From Lunularia cruciata (lineage: Eukaryota > Streptophyta > Marchantiopsida > Lunulariales > Lunulariaceae), in contig OX419756.1 of NCBI GenBank assembly GCA_948567375.1, forward strand, positions 24,158,552 through 24,222,551: DNA of 64,000 bases, written 5' to 3'. Both the position numbers and the translations under genes were made by a program. The notes beneath the pieces are model-generated. The model made no database searches, had not been told where the DNA came from, and saw only the letters and a list, made by a program, of their open reading frames with translations. Shown piece after piece: positions 1 to 11,520 of the stretch. Numbering within the stretch: the first letter of the stretch is position 1; every line of letters starts with the position of its first letter.

Positions 1-653
1 CAAGATCACCAAGGATGGAATCAAACTGCCTCTCTTAGCCAAAGCTATAGGTGTATAGATAACAATGGAACATTCACTAGGACAACAAGTGAGGGTGGAC
101 CAGTTGGCTAGGGCGCTAGTCTAGGAACCATGGCAACATTAATTTCAACTTTCAGTGGTGTAGTTACTTGGCCTAGTGATTTATTGGAGGGGAACGCCCA
201 TGCAGAGTATACTCGAGTCCTAGAGGAGATCACTCGGATTTGGAGTATGAGTGAGATTGTTCCATCCACCTTGGATGTTCCATTGTGGAGTTTGAAGGAG
301 GCATTGCAACATTATGCAATAGGCTTGGAGTGGAGCCTTTGTACCACCAAGAGATGAGTTTGAGGATGAGCCTCTAGAGTTGATTACCTTGACATCTTTG
401 GTTACCACACTCATTGCTTGGTAGTATCTAGTAGAGGGAGTATGTCTATTGGAATTGTTCGATGGGATTAGTATCGGACTAGCTGCAATCCTACAAGTAC
501 AAAGGTACTTGTATGTGGAGAGAGATGAGACTATTAGGCAAGTCTCTCTATATCATGTGGCACACTTGGCTTATTGGTTTTGTGAGTTATTACCAATGTC
601 AACAATTATGGGTTACTAGAAGACCTTACCAATAGATATTTCCTTGTTGAGGG
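1..653. other. Flank of the gypsy element, no gene recognised
   Basis: This is the sequence into which the first gypsy element inserted. It continues on the other side at 6960. Short open frames exist (for example 130-357 on the plus strand), but they match no family I know and lack any splice or domain pattern. The style of the sequence, with low complexity and short frames, suggests old transposon debris. I see no gene here. Confidence 0.4.
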
Positions 654-658
654 CACAA

Positions 659-1837
659 TGTAAAAGACCAAGACCAAGACCAAGGAGAGAAATAGGAGAA
701 CGGAAACTCACATTGGGACACTTGAATGTGAGAAAACTCCAAATGCCTAGCATGAGCTTTGGCTCTTGTATTTATAAGGATCATACAAGGCTCTTGAGAA
801 GCTTCTTACAAAGCTTCCTTGAGCCGCTTTCTTGGAGTGCAAGCCAAGTTAATTGGGAAGCTTCTCAAGAAATTTCTTTCTAGGAGTTGCTTACTTGGTG
901 TAATACTCTGAGGACAAGAAAAGAGAGAGAAACACAAATTACACACTCAACATTTGGTGCCCCAAAGGAGCACCTTCTCTTTATTATATAGACAAAGAGG
1001 ATCTCTTCCAAGGAAGCTCCACCATAGGATTAGGCACATAGATAGATGACATGTCAGCAAGCTCCACCCTTGGATTACTTACTTGGATGGGTGACATGTT
1101 GGTCTAGGTCCTATCCGGTTGGTCAAACAAGCTTTGACCGGAGGGAATCTTTTAGGGAATCTTCCTATAGGAGTCTCAAAACCACATGAGTAAGGTACCA
1201 TTGGAAAGCTCTTGATGAGACAAACCAAGGGGAGGGAAGGCCAGCCTTCCCTCAAATTTTTGTTGGGGGGGGGGGGGGGGGGGGGCGTCTGCATATTCTC
1301 AAGGCTTAATTCATCCGTTTAGACCTCCTAAATTGCTTTCAAAGATTTTGGGCATATTTTGGTTCCTATTCTATTAGTAGAAGTCCCCTTTTGGTGATAC
1401 ATCTTTCTAATTTGTTTATTCCATCATGTGTAACATCCTTCCAAATGTTACCAAACCAATTCTCACCTTTAAATCATATGTCTAACTATTGGTTCAAGGT
1501 TCTCAAGTCTATTTCAGTTTTTGCTCTATTAGTAGAAGTACTCTTTTGGTGATACTTCTATCTGATCTATTTTTACCATCATGTATAATATCATTCTAGA
1601 TGGTACCAAACCAAATTTCACATCTAGATCATATGGTTAGCTCTTGGTATTACACTTGGCGTGCAAGCTAAGTTGGTTGGAAGCTTCTAGAAGTTACCTA
1701 CTTGGAATGCAAGCTAAGCTAGCCGGGAAGCTTCCCAAGAAGTTTCCTAGATACTTCTAGAATATTATAGGCTAATTTGTCTTATTTTCTACTTTGTTAG
1801 CCCTACTAACTTCATTGCTAAACTCCATATTGTTACA
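659..1837 (-). repeat. 3' LTR of gypsy element 1, interrupted by a solo LTR
   Basis: This is the second LTR of the element. It consists of 659-898 plus 1655-1837, split by a 756-bp foreign insertion. Without the insertion and one copy of the duplicated CTTGG it is a little longer than the 353-bp partner LTR. Beside it, at about 1838-1852, lies a purine-rich tract on the minus strand (GCGGTGGGAGAATA), the expected polypurine tract for plus-strand priming. Confidence 0.88.
899..1654. repeat. Nested solo LTR (family A)
   Basis: This 756-bp unit begins TGTAATACTCTG and ends GGTATTACA. It is bracketed by the 5-bp direct repeat CTTGG at 894-898 and 1655-1659. In the intact partner LTR of the host element (around 6770-6780) CTTGG occurs once at this point, so the empty site is visible. 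No internal domain is present, so this is a solo LTR left by recombination between two LTRs. It contains a run of 21 G at 1265-1285. Related copies are at 9655-10146 (fragment) and 49921-50662. Confidence 0.9.
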
Positions 1838-2572
1838 TATTCTCCCACCGCTAGTTGGTGAAGTCCTCGTCACCAGTGAAGCTTCAAACTCCTGGATGGT
1901 CATTTGTGCATTTTGGAGATGAGAAAGAGGTTCCTATGTGGCTTCATGAAGGGGATACCCTTTCCAAAGGACCTTGTACTCTGTATGTTGTCGATGGCAT
2001 TATTGAATGTGGCGACGCGCAAGGATACAATCAACTTCGTATTGCTCATGATCATTGATAGGGACAAGAAGAGGGGAAGGTTGGACTCAAGAAGAAAAAG
2101 AAAAGGGGTTAGGAACAAAGGGTTTCAACTTGCAAACATGAAAGACAAGAGGAATGTGCAGATGACAAGGCACGGCAAGTCAATAAGCAATAAGAAAGAT
2201 AATTTTAGTGACATCAAAGGGTCCTATCTAATTAGGGGCAAGTTTACAAACTTGAATATCAAGTGGGAGGGGAAGGTAACTAGAGGATAGCATGACTTTA
2301 TCACCAACTTCAAAGGTGCGATCATGATGATGGTGGTCTACATATTATTTTTGACGATTTTGAGTAACAAGGAGGTGAGATTTTGCTTGTTGGAGAGGTT
2401 GGGAGATTGTGGTCAAGAAGGTTGAAGTATGAGGAACCTGAGATGGGGGAGGAGCAAGAAGAGAATCTGGAACAAGTGGATCTTGGCCAAAATTGAGAAA
2501 GAAAGGAGAAAATCTGGTGCTTGCTTGTTTGGAACTGTTGTAAGCAAATTTTGTAGTTGCAAGACATTCATC

Positions 2573-5407
2573 TCAATTGGTATAGTGGATATTGACAAAG
2601 GCATGTAACATATCTTCCAAGGTACAATTTTCAAATTTGGTTTGTCCATCAATTTGAGAATGATAGGTCATGGACAAAGCAAGCTTGGTGTCAAGTATTT
2701 GGATGAGTGCTTGCCAAAACTTCCAAGTGAATTGAGGATCACAACTGGAGATGAGTACATGTGGCATCACATGATGCTTGAAAACATTGTTGAAGTAGAT
2801 TTGCGCTAAGGTTGGAGCATCCACAATATCAAAGGTTAGTGTCAAGTGGATTTGCTTACTAAGCTTATCCACAAACACCGCGATTGATGTGTGTCCTTGC
2901 TTTGTCTTGGACAAGGATGTGATGAAATCCAAGCTCATATCTTCCTATCAAGCGGATAGAATGTGGAGTGGTTGAAGGAGCCCACTCGGTTTCTAGTTGC
3001 TGGCCTTATTGCATTGGTAGCTTTCACACAATTGGACAAACTCTCAAACATCTCATGTCATGTTGGGCCACCACCATTAGCGTTGGAGGGTACCCAAGGT
3101 CTTGTCCACACCCATGTGACTAGCTATTGGTAAATCATGGGTTTCTTGAAGACGCACAAGTCGAAGATCACCTTTGGCTAGAACATAGATCCGATCCTCA
3201 TGGAATAGAAGGCTTTCCTTGAAGGAGAAGGTGTTGTACTCCTTGTCAACCATGTACCATTTGGAAGAAAGGATCTTATTGTAGAGCTGACCAAAACTTG
3301 TTTTGGACCTTGGAGCCAATTATCACCGTTGCAATTGCCACCGTGATGAGAGGAAGATATTTCAAATCAGGTGGTTGTGATAGAGCATCAAGGATGACAT
3401 GGAACCAACCTAGTTTGTACTCAAGTTTGATATCAAACAATTGGATTTGCTCCTCCCATCAATGATGTCAACTCTTCATGTGTTCCAAGTGTAAAGTATA
3501 CAACAATGGTTTGTGATCAATTTGCATGATCATTTGTTTTTCCACGAGATAATGCCTCCATACCTTGGTGGCATATACCATTGCAAGTTGTTCTCAATCT
3601 CAAGAAAAGTAATTTCTTTCAACTGTATTTAGTCGGCAAGACATAAAGGCAATGGGATGTAGTCCATGTGGGAATTCCTATTGCAACACTACTCCAATTG
3701 CAAAGTTAGAATCATCAAAATCGACCACACAAGGTAGTTGAGGATCATATGGTTGAAGGATGGGTCTTGAAGACACCATATGTTTCAACTTCTAGAATTT
3801 TTCTTCATGCTTGGTGGTCCATTGGAAGCTTGAGTTCTTCTCCAAGAGATCAGTCAATGGTGCATCCACATGAGCATAATGATGGATGAACCATCGGTAA
3901 AAACTAGCCAATCCAATAAATGCACATATTTCTATAGCATCCTTTGGAGTAGGCCAATTAGTAATGGCTTTGATTTTCTCCTCTTCCATCGTGATCCTTT
4001 TTGATGAGATCTTGTGACCCAAGAAGGTGACTTCCTTTTGCCAAAAGGCACACTTTGACTTCATGCAATAATATTTCCATTGTTGTAGTCATCTTAAGAC
4101 TTCTTGCACGTGATTCACATGTTCTACCTTTGTCTTGCTAAAGATTAAGATGTTATCCAAGAACACCACCACATACCAATCTAATAGTCCATCTAACACC
4201 CAATGCATCAGATCCATGAAGACTATTAGAGCATTAGTGAGCCCGAAAGGTAGAACTCTCCACTCAAAATGCCCATACCTTATGTGAAAGGAAATCTTTT
4301 GCACATCCTTCTTATTTATGGGGATTTGCCAATATCCACTATGAAGATCCAACTTGGAAAAGTATTGCGCTCCACTCAATTGATCAAGCAAGTCATCAAT
4401 CCGAGGTAAGGGATATGCATACTTCATTGTTTGCTAATTGAGCACACAATAATCAATATAGAAACAAAGTCCTTCATCCTTCTTTGGAAAAAATAGTACC
4501 GGTGCTCCCCAAGGAGAGGTACTATGTCATATGAAGTCCTTCTCCAACAACTCCATAAGTGTTGTTTGCAACTCCTCTAACTCCTTTGGTGAGAGCCAAT
4601 AGATTTTTCTGCTCATTGGAGTACTCCTTGGCAATAACTCGATCTTGAAGTGCATACCAAGATCGAAGGGTAATCCCTTTGGCAGGTCATTTAGAAACAC
4701 ATCCGCAAACTCCTAAATTATCTGCTCAACCATTGCTTGATGAGACTCTTGGCTCTCCTCAGATTTTCCTTGTGCAATCGGCTTGATCCACACCGCACAT
4801 ACATACTTATCTTCCTCCAAAGTTTGCTCTATGGCTGCTTCACTAACAAACTTCCCATCTAGGAACTCATCTCTCTTCAAAGCTTGCTCCATGGTTGCCT
4901 TCCTAGAAAACTTCCCATCTTAAGACTCATCTCCCTTCAAGGCTTGCTCTATGACTACCTTCTCGACAAACTTCCTATCTTGGGATTGACTATTCTTAGG
5001 TGTCTTACTAAGAGGTACCAAACAACCTAATCAGAAATTCCTACCTTGGTGTTGTACTTGAATTTGTCGTCGGGTCCAATCAAATTGAACCTTATGACGT
5101 TCAAGCCAAGGTAGTCCTAGAATGATGTCATAGTATAGAAGAGCCACTCTAAATACTCCTTCCCAATCTTGAAGGTAACAAAATGCAAGGTACTGAATGC
5201 AAAACCCTTTCTACTACCCACCATCATCAATCTACTTCCAATTACTAGCTTGATAAGAATACCCAATTCCTTTGCTACTTGCATAGACATGCAATTCTCC
5301 AAACTTCTAGAATCAACCAAAATCTTGCAACTCCGATTAGATATCATACCTTGCAAGTGAAGCAAACTTGCATAGGTCAAGCCTTCAATCCTATTGGAAC
5401 TAATCAA
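2573..5407 (-). pseudogene. Broken Ty3/gypsy pol
   Basis: The domains lie in canonical order on the minus strand. A retropepsin-like segment (5407-5117) has CKILVDSR where an active enzyme has DSG. Reverse transcriptase (4427-4089) starts YPLPRIDDLLDQLSGA; the catalytic box reads VVVFLDN, so the second Asp is Asn. The connection/RNase H start (4064-3792) has TFLGHKIS and the SFYRWFIHHYA motif. An H2C2-like integrase N-terminus (3319-3077) includes SHMGVDKTL. The integrase core (2938-2573) starts LDFITSLSKTKQGHTSI; the first two Asp are recognisable, but the position of the catalytic Glu in the usual GQTER motif reads GQTKF. Stops separate all segments. Substituted catalytic residues in protease, reverse transcriptase and integrase show long inactivity. 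Confidence 0.88.
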
Positions 5408-6588
5408 GCTCCCAGTAGGCAGCTTGAAATCTCTTATTGGGATTCCTCATTTCTTTGATTGTTTTGCTCCAAAAACTCTATGTAGGCAACTTGTCAAGGT
5501 TGCCCATTCTTCAGTAGACATTTAGCAATGCAATATCCCAATTGGCAACAATAAAAAAAACCATCATTTTGTTACAGTTTCTCTTTATCTATAGCGCCAA
5601 GTGGTCTTTTTTGAATGGCATCAATCTCCATTGGTGTCGGCTCCTCCACCCATGTGTAGTGTATTGGTAGGTTATGTGGAGGTTGAGGTTGAGATCAAGT
5701 TATTGCAACCAAGGAATCAAAATGTTTGGCCAACTGTATGGCTTCCTCCAAGTGTTGTGGTTCTCGCATGGTTACCTCTAATTTGGTTCTTGACTTCAAG
5801 CCCCTCACAAATCAATCTAGAGTTTCACCTTCTAGTATATTTGGAATTTGCATGATGTTGTTTTGGAATTGTGTGATGTAACTTCTTATAGAGCCAATCT
5901 ATTTCAACTGTGCCAACCTATCTTGTGCAACTTGTGTGGTATTTATAGCTTGGAATTGACTACCTCTTGAATTCTACCCACATCAAGATTGGTACAACAA
6001 TTTGTTGTTCAGCTTGCTCCACTCAGAATCTCCACCATAGCTTTGCTACTACATCCAATTGGCTAGAAGCCAAGAGAATTTGTTTTTGCTCATCTTGCAA
6101 ATTGGTAGCTTCAAAATAACATTCACAGTCAAAAACAAAATTCTCCATTGCACTCAAGAGTTTCTTGCCTTCAAATACCTTGGGTTTAGGAAATAAGATT
6201 CAATCTTCTCCTTCTCAAGTTGGTACTCTCTCTACGTGCTCTTATTGTCAAAGATCTTGTTCATCCAACAATCAAGTAAGGTGCTCGATTTGTTGCTGCA
6301 TAGCAAGGATAACATCAAACATTGCCGCTATATTTGTTACTCTATCACACCATCCCTAATCTATCTAATTTATTAACACATAGAAGCAGCATATCTACCA
6401 TTCTCCATAAGTTACAACCAGAAGCACAAAAGATTCCTTAGATATGATGATCATATGCAAAAATCTTGTCCAAAGTGTGAGGTGATGAATTGTATGAAAC
6501 AATGCTTGGGTAGTACTTGGACACAAAAATCCCAATGGTTTGGTGGAAGTGGATTTGGTGGTCCATAAATTCCATCCATCCTATTCTT
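5408..6588 (-). pseudogene. Degenerate gag region of gypsy element 1
   Basis: The N-terminal part, beginning MDGIYGPPNPLPPNHWDF at about 6575 on the minus strand, is nearly identical to the gag start of the second element at 48660 on the plus strand. Towards its end, near 5510-5560, a degenerate zinc-knuckle-like stretch is recognisable on the minus strand (a Cys-rich segment resembling CQLGYCIAKC). Stops and frameshifts break the frame throughout, so no full capsid protein can be made. Confidence 0.75.
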
Positions 6589-6600
6589 GCTCTGATACCA
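6589..6600 (-). other. Primer binding site, initiator tRNA-Met type
   Basis: Read on the minus strand this is TGGTATCAGAGC, the standard plant retrotransposon site complementary to the 3' end of initiator methionine tRNA. It lies one base from the 5' LTR edge at 6602. The same site with one change (TGGTATTAGAGC) sits beside the 5' LTR of the second element at 48639-48650. Confidence 0.9.
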
Positions 6601-6601
6601 A

Positions 6602-6954
6602 TGTAAAAGACCAAGATCGAGGAGAGAAATAAGAGAATGGAAACTCACATTGGGACACTTCAATGTGGGAGAACTCTGAATGCCTAGCATGAACTTTGGC
6701 TCTTGTATTTATAGGGATCATATAAGGCTCTTGAGAAGCTTCTCAAGAGACTTCCCTCTAGGAGCTTCTTACTTGGCGTGCAAGCTAAGTTAGTTGGACG
6801 CTTCTAGAAGCTACCTACTTGGAGTGCAAGCTAAGCTAGCCGGGGAGCTTCCCAAGAAGCTTCCTAGATGCTTCTAGAATATTCTAGGCTAATTTGTCTT
6901 ATTTGCTACTTTGTTAGCCCTACTAACTTTGTTGCTAAACTCTATATTGTTACA
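6602..6954 (-). repeat. 5' LTR of gypsy element 1
   Basis: This 353-bp LTR has TG...CA ends and matches the outer parts of 659-1837, but has no internal insertion. It serves as the 5' LTR because the coding strand is minus and the primer binding site lies directly beside it at 6589-6600. It is rich in the motif AAGCTTC and its relatives, such as GGAAGCTTCTAGAAG. Confidence 0.9.
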
Positions 6955-6959
6955 CACAA

Positions 6960-7690
6960 GACTTGGAGAGACATGGTCCTATTCACTTGGTGATTGTTGG
7001 ATGGCCATGTTAAGGACATACACGTAATGGCCAAGGTTTGGGTATTCAGGATGCCTGTTCTGGTGTGTTTTGGGAGATGTTACATATACTTTGACATCTC
7101 TAGATCCATTAGTCCATTTCTCCAACTTACCTTTTGGAGAATGTTCCTTTGATGGGTGATTCTCACACTCGGGTGGTGGCAAGTACACATTAGGTCCATT
7201 CTTGGATGGGACTTGCTATTTTGTTAGATACAACCAGAGTGGGATCACGGGCTCATCATCTTTGTCTTTGGTGGACAAACCTCTAACCTAAAGAGGTTCT
7301 ACAACATGCTTATGATAGGATTCAATGACTAGACCACATCATTTTTTATGACATCTTGGATGTTGGGGTGTCAATTAAGACGGTGGTAGTGGTTGATAGG
7401 TCACCTATGGCAATGGTGAACCTAGTTGGACAGCCCTGAGCCGCTTTTCCTACACTTATGAGTTTCCCAGGCTCTCATGCTTCTCGAGAAGGAGGTCTTG
7501 GACTGGTTTGGAGGTCATAGTTATAGCAATTGGTGGAGCCCAACGCCAATGAGAGAGAGCAAGTATTACTGTTGTTCCAACAATGTCAAAATCATTTAGG
7601 CATCAGGTGTTAGGTCAGGCTATGACCTAAACTGTTTGTCCTGGATTGTGAGCCTTGGCTTGGCAGAGCAACATAGGATGTGCTTGATAG
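6960..7690. other. Unassigned sequence between gypsy and copia remnants
   Basis: This continues the flank seen at 1-653. No domain, splice pattern or repeat edge is recognisable. An open frame on the minus strand at 6979-7188 matches nothing I know. The sequence is probably degraded transposon DNA upstream of the copia remnant. Confidence 0.35.
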
Positions 7691-7699
7691 GCATCACCA

Positions 7700-8903
7700 C
7701 TTAGACACTTGTGAGCCTTGCAAATGGTACATGGTAAGGCAAGTTGTGAAAGGATTCCAATAGAAGGAAGGGATTGATTACATTGAGATTTTTCAAGCAC
7801 TCAACAATTAGAGTGGTTCTTAATATAGTGGCGGTAGAAGATTTGTATTTGGAGTAGATGGATATCACTATTTCTTTTCTACGTGGTGAGATTGATGAAG
7901 ACAATATAAGATGATAAAACTATAGTTTTATCATCTTACTTTTGTATGTTGATGAAATGCTCATAATTGGACGTAATATACTAGAGGTTGAGAGACGGAA
8001 GAAAGAATTATCAAGAGAGTTTGCAATGAAGGACACGGGGGTAGAAAAGAAAATACTAGGGCTAAAGATTGAAAGGGATAGGGTGGCTGGAATGTTGAAG
8101 CTCTCTCAAGGTAGCTACATTAGAAAGGTGTTGGAAAGGTTCAACATGACCAATGCAAGTACTATGCAGACACATTTAGCAAGTCACTCTAAGCTATCAA
8201 CAGAACAATCACCCAAGGATGATGAAGAGCTAAAGGATATGTCAAAGGTATTGTATGCTTCAGTTGTAGGCAGCCTAATGTACAACAGACCAAATATTGC
8301 ACATGTAGTAGGAGTTGTGAGCAAGTACATGGCCAATCCAAGAAGACAACATTTGGAGGTTGTCAAATGGATTTTTAGATATCTGAAAGGTACAAAAGAT
8401 ATAGATTTATGTTACAACAGAGGTAGCCATACACTACAAGTTTTTGTGGATGCAGACCTAAGACCTGATATGGATACTAGAAGAAGCACCATAGGGTATG
8501 TTTATACCATAGTTGGGACATCAATGAGTTGGTTCTCATAGTTGCAAAAAGTTGTTGCTTTATCCAGAATTGAGGCAAAATATGTTGCAATTACAAAAGC
8601 TAGTAAGGAGATGGTTTGGTTACAGAACCTTCTAAAGGAGCTAGGCAGAGAAAAAAATTTATTGTTTTATTCTTAGAAAATCAAAGTGCCATTCACTTAG
8701 CAAAGAATTCAATGTTCCATGCTAGAACAAAACACATACAATTGAGATATCATTCCATCCGGGAGTTTCTTGAAGATGGCAATTTGTCACTTGAAAAAAT
8801 TCAAGGTGCCAAGAACTATGGTAATATGTTGACAAAGATTATCACTTTTGAGAAGTTAAGGTTAAATTATAGCATCAATTGGCCTCCAATGGTAACTAGA
8901 TAG
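7700..8903 (+). pseudogene. Ty1/copia reverse transcriptase-RNase H remnant with internal deletion
   Basis: The first part (about 7707-7910) encodes the start of a copia reverse transcriptase, recognisable from VVKGFQ, KEGIDYIEIF and GEIDED despite stops. It then jumps directly to SFIILLLYVDEML at 7921-7960, so the fingers and part of the palm, typically some 60 or more residues, are missing. The active-site box is YVDE instead of YVDD. The frame runs on through the SYIRKVLERF, SVVGSLMY and RRSTIGYV motifs to a stop at 8539-8541. After it comes the RNase H part (EAKYVAITKAS), with a frameshift in an A-run near 8650, then NQSAIHLAKN and TKHIQLRYHSIREF. The join at 7907-7938 is a perfect palindrome. 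The copy is not functional. Confidence 0.9.
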
Positions 8904-9654
8904 TAAGGTTTCACAAAGTATGTAGATCAAGCACTCAAAGTTTACTATATTTTCTTTGAAAGATGTATAGTCAAGAAGTATCAGTCTCCAAATGGGAGAG
9001 TTATCAAGATGTGGAGCCTAATCCGTCTGATTTATCCCATCTTTGATGCTCAGATCAGTGGCTTAGATCATCCATGGGATATATTATCCTGGGTTGAGAC
9101 AAGTATTTGACTATCCAAGAATATTGGGGTGACACTATGAGTGTGTTTTGTGTTCTTCTATGTGCAATTGAGAAGGAAACCCTAAGATCTATAGAGAGGT
9201 TTTTCACGAGTGAAATAGACGTGCACATGTTGAAAAGGACATGTGCACATGTGGAAGTTTTGGTAACTTTGATTTGCATGAAGCCGGTTAGGCAAGGTCT
9301 ATTTTTTGATCAAACAAGTAGGAGATAATTAGGAGAAGGGTGGATCAAGATAAACACATGAACAAAATAGACAAGGAATAATTTGAACAGATTGGTCAGG
9401 GTAGAGCTTTTGAGTGATCTCTATAATTTGTATTGAGAGGGAGTAAAAATCCTGGATTTGTGTTGCTATGGATGTAAGAGCAAATGACTCTAAACCACGT
9501 TAATCCTTGTGCATCTATTGATGTATGTGAGTACATTTGTTCACTTTTCTCTTTTTTCTCCTGACATGTTTTTCCTTCCTATGTAGGGTTGATCTCAATA
9601 GTTGATGATTGTTATAAGAGAACAGATAAATCAGTAGAGATTCACTACACCACC
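8904..9654 (+). other. Probable copia 3' flank or LTR remnant
   Basis: The sequence follows the end of the copia pol remnant. At 8988-9000 a purine-rich stretch (AAATGGGAGAG) sits where the polypurine tract and 3' LTR start are expected. I cannot delimit an LTR because no second copy lies in the window. No gene is visible. Confidence 0.35.
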
Positions 9655-10146
9655 TTGTCTTTATTTATATAGCAAAGAGGATTTCCTCAAAGGAAGCTCC
9701 ACCCTTGGATCATATACATGGATTAGTGATATGCTAGCAAGCGCCACCCTTAGATTAGTTGCATGGATGGGTGACATGTCAGTTCTTGTCCTATTTTGTT
9801 GGTCAAACAAGTTTGATTGAAGAGAATATTTATGGAATCTTCCTATAAGAAGCTTAAAATCACATGGGTGAGGTACTATTAGAAAGCTCTTGATAGGAAA
9901 AATAGTGGGAGGAGAAGGCAAACTTAATTTTTCCATGGGAGAGAATATTTCTATTTTCAAGGCCTAATTCCTGCATTTAGGCCTCTAAAATTGCTCTAAA
10001 GTTTTTTGGGTGTTTCCTTATTAATGGAAGTAATCTTTTGGTGATGCCTTTATTTGATCTACTTAGCCCATCATATATAATATCAGTCTAGATGGTACCA
10101 AGCCAAATTTCACCTTTAGATAATATGTCTAGCAAATAGTATTACA
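9655..10146. repeat. Truncated family A LTR
   Basis: From about 9655 the sequence follows the nested LTR at 899-1654 (starting near its position 975) and ends TAGTATTACA at 10146, as that LTR does. It is more diverged than the other copies and lacks the first 75 or so bases and the poly-G run. It abuts the LINE fragment that begins at about 10147, so it may have inserted into, or recombined with, that LINE. Confidence 0.75.
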
Positions 10147-11520
10147 CTTGACTTGCTTATCGCGTTTGAGAGCTTTTGATAAGAGGATTATGGGAGTCTT
10201 TGTTGATATTATCAAACCATGGACATTTGAGTTTGTGATGGGGGATTTGGTACATAGACAAACATCTCTACCAATCTTGAATGGAGAGGTAGGCCTATTA
10301 TCTATGGAGGAGATGGCACCTATAGCTTTTTTGGGTAGTTGGACTCTCTTGGCACCCCTACTTTCTGTCCATTTTGTGATTGATGATAGGCCAATTTTGG
10401 AAACTTATATGACCAAGGTTGAAGAGGGATCCTTTTCTTGATAGGTGTTATTGCTGCAAACAAGAGATGGTCTATTTTCATGGGTACGGGAGGACCTTCC
10501 ATCCTATGATTCACTACCATTAGATTGAACCAAAGGTTTGCATTCTTCCTTGATAGAGCAATAATGTCAACATATGCTACATTATTTCTTAGTTGACTCA
10601 TCCATTCCTTGGGCCACTAGAGCACATCTTTTTTTGTTGCTCTAGCAAGGGTGCTCTTGGATCCTAGCTTGATGGTGCATTAAGGCATTTTGACTCACAC
10701 CACCTACTTTCTCTACAACAATGAGGTTCTGCCTAAGTTTGGTCCACCCATCTGTGTCTTTGTTACTCACTTGTGAGTATGGTTCTACACTAGATGTAAT
10801 AATGGTCCATGTGACACAATTTTATCAAGGAGGATAAACAATAGCTACCCATGATGACATCAAGAATAAAATGTTTGCTATGGCACGAGAGAGTGGATAC
10901 CTTGCTTGGAGGGAGCATTCATATTCTTTGTAGATGACACATGTCAAAGTAGACTTATACTTGGTTTGAGATGATGAAGTGATAGTGGCAGATGTTGTGG
11001 TTATAAACCCTACGCATGATGCAATTTTGGAAGGAGTGATTACTCATCCTCCTAGATGAGCAACAAGCAAGCAACAACACGTAATGTCTCCAAGTATAGG
11101 GGTAGCCAGCAAGGTCACCTTTTTATTCCTCTAGCTTGGAGTTATATGGAGTGATGGACATTGCGTTCGACACATTTTTCAAGGAGTGTGCAAGAGCTTA
11201 TCATATTAGATGCCATGGGTACCACTCTCACTTTCATACTATGTAGCATCCTTTAGACAACTTGTGTCCATTGTTCTATAGAGAGCATTGGCTAGTGCAA
11301 TCCATAGGAGAGCAATCATTCTAGGTGATGCTTCTTTGGATGCTTTAGTAGTTTGTAGACCTTACAACTTGCATAGCTCAAATATCTTAGGTGTGTTAAG
11401 GCAGATTTCTCATATTGATACGATTAGGGCCTAGCACCATTCTATCTCTTTTGTCTCTCCCTTGTACGGCTTGATGAGGTCTTCCTATCCTTCTTGTGTT
11501 CTATGTGGTCTCCTTCCCCC
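10147..11520 (+). mobile_element. LINE 3' half, copy L1
   Basis: The translated start (SRLRAFDKRIMGVFVDIIKP, 10157 onward) matches the C-terminal region downstream of the reverse transcriptase in the longer copy L3 at 56888-57170, as does the following GGVGSLSMEEM-type segment (here GEVGLLSMEEM). The untranslated 3' part then runs to the end of the family: TTGCATAGCTC near 11370, CTCTCCCTTGTACGGCTTGATG near 11450-11473, and GTGGTCTCC at about 11505-11515. There is no poly(A) tail. Frames are broken. The left edge is at the family A LTR. Confidence 0.82.

Larger units (their letters stand above)
654..6959 (-). mobile_element. Complete, decayed Ty3/gypsy LTR retrotransposon
   Basis: The element spans 659-6954 and is flanked by a perfect 5-bp target duplication, CACAA, at 654-658 and 6955-6959. 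Both LTRs begin TGTAAAAGACC and end ATTGTTACA when read on the plus strand. On the coding (minus) strand the order is 5' LTR (6602-6954), primer binding site, gag, protease, reverse transcriptase, RNase H, integrase, then 3' LTR (659-1837). This order, with integrase last, is diagnostic of Ty3/gypsy. All reading frames are broken by stops and shifts, so the element is not autonomous. A solo LTR of another family is nested inside the 3' LTR. The chromosomal flanks are the unknown sequences 1-653 and 6960 onward. Confidence 0.93.

Noticed and set aside
1855-2290. Plus-strand open frames within gypsy element 1
   Set aside because: They run antisense to the element and overlap its 3' internal region; no known domain is encoded.
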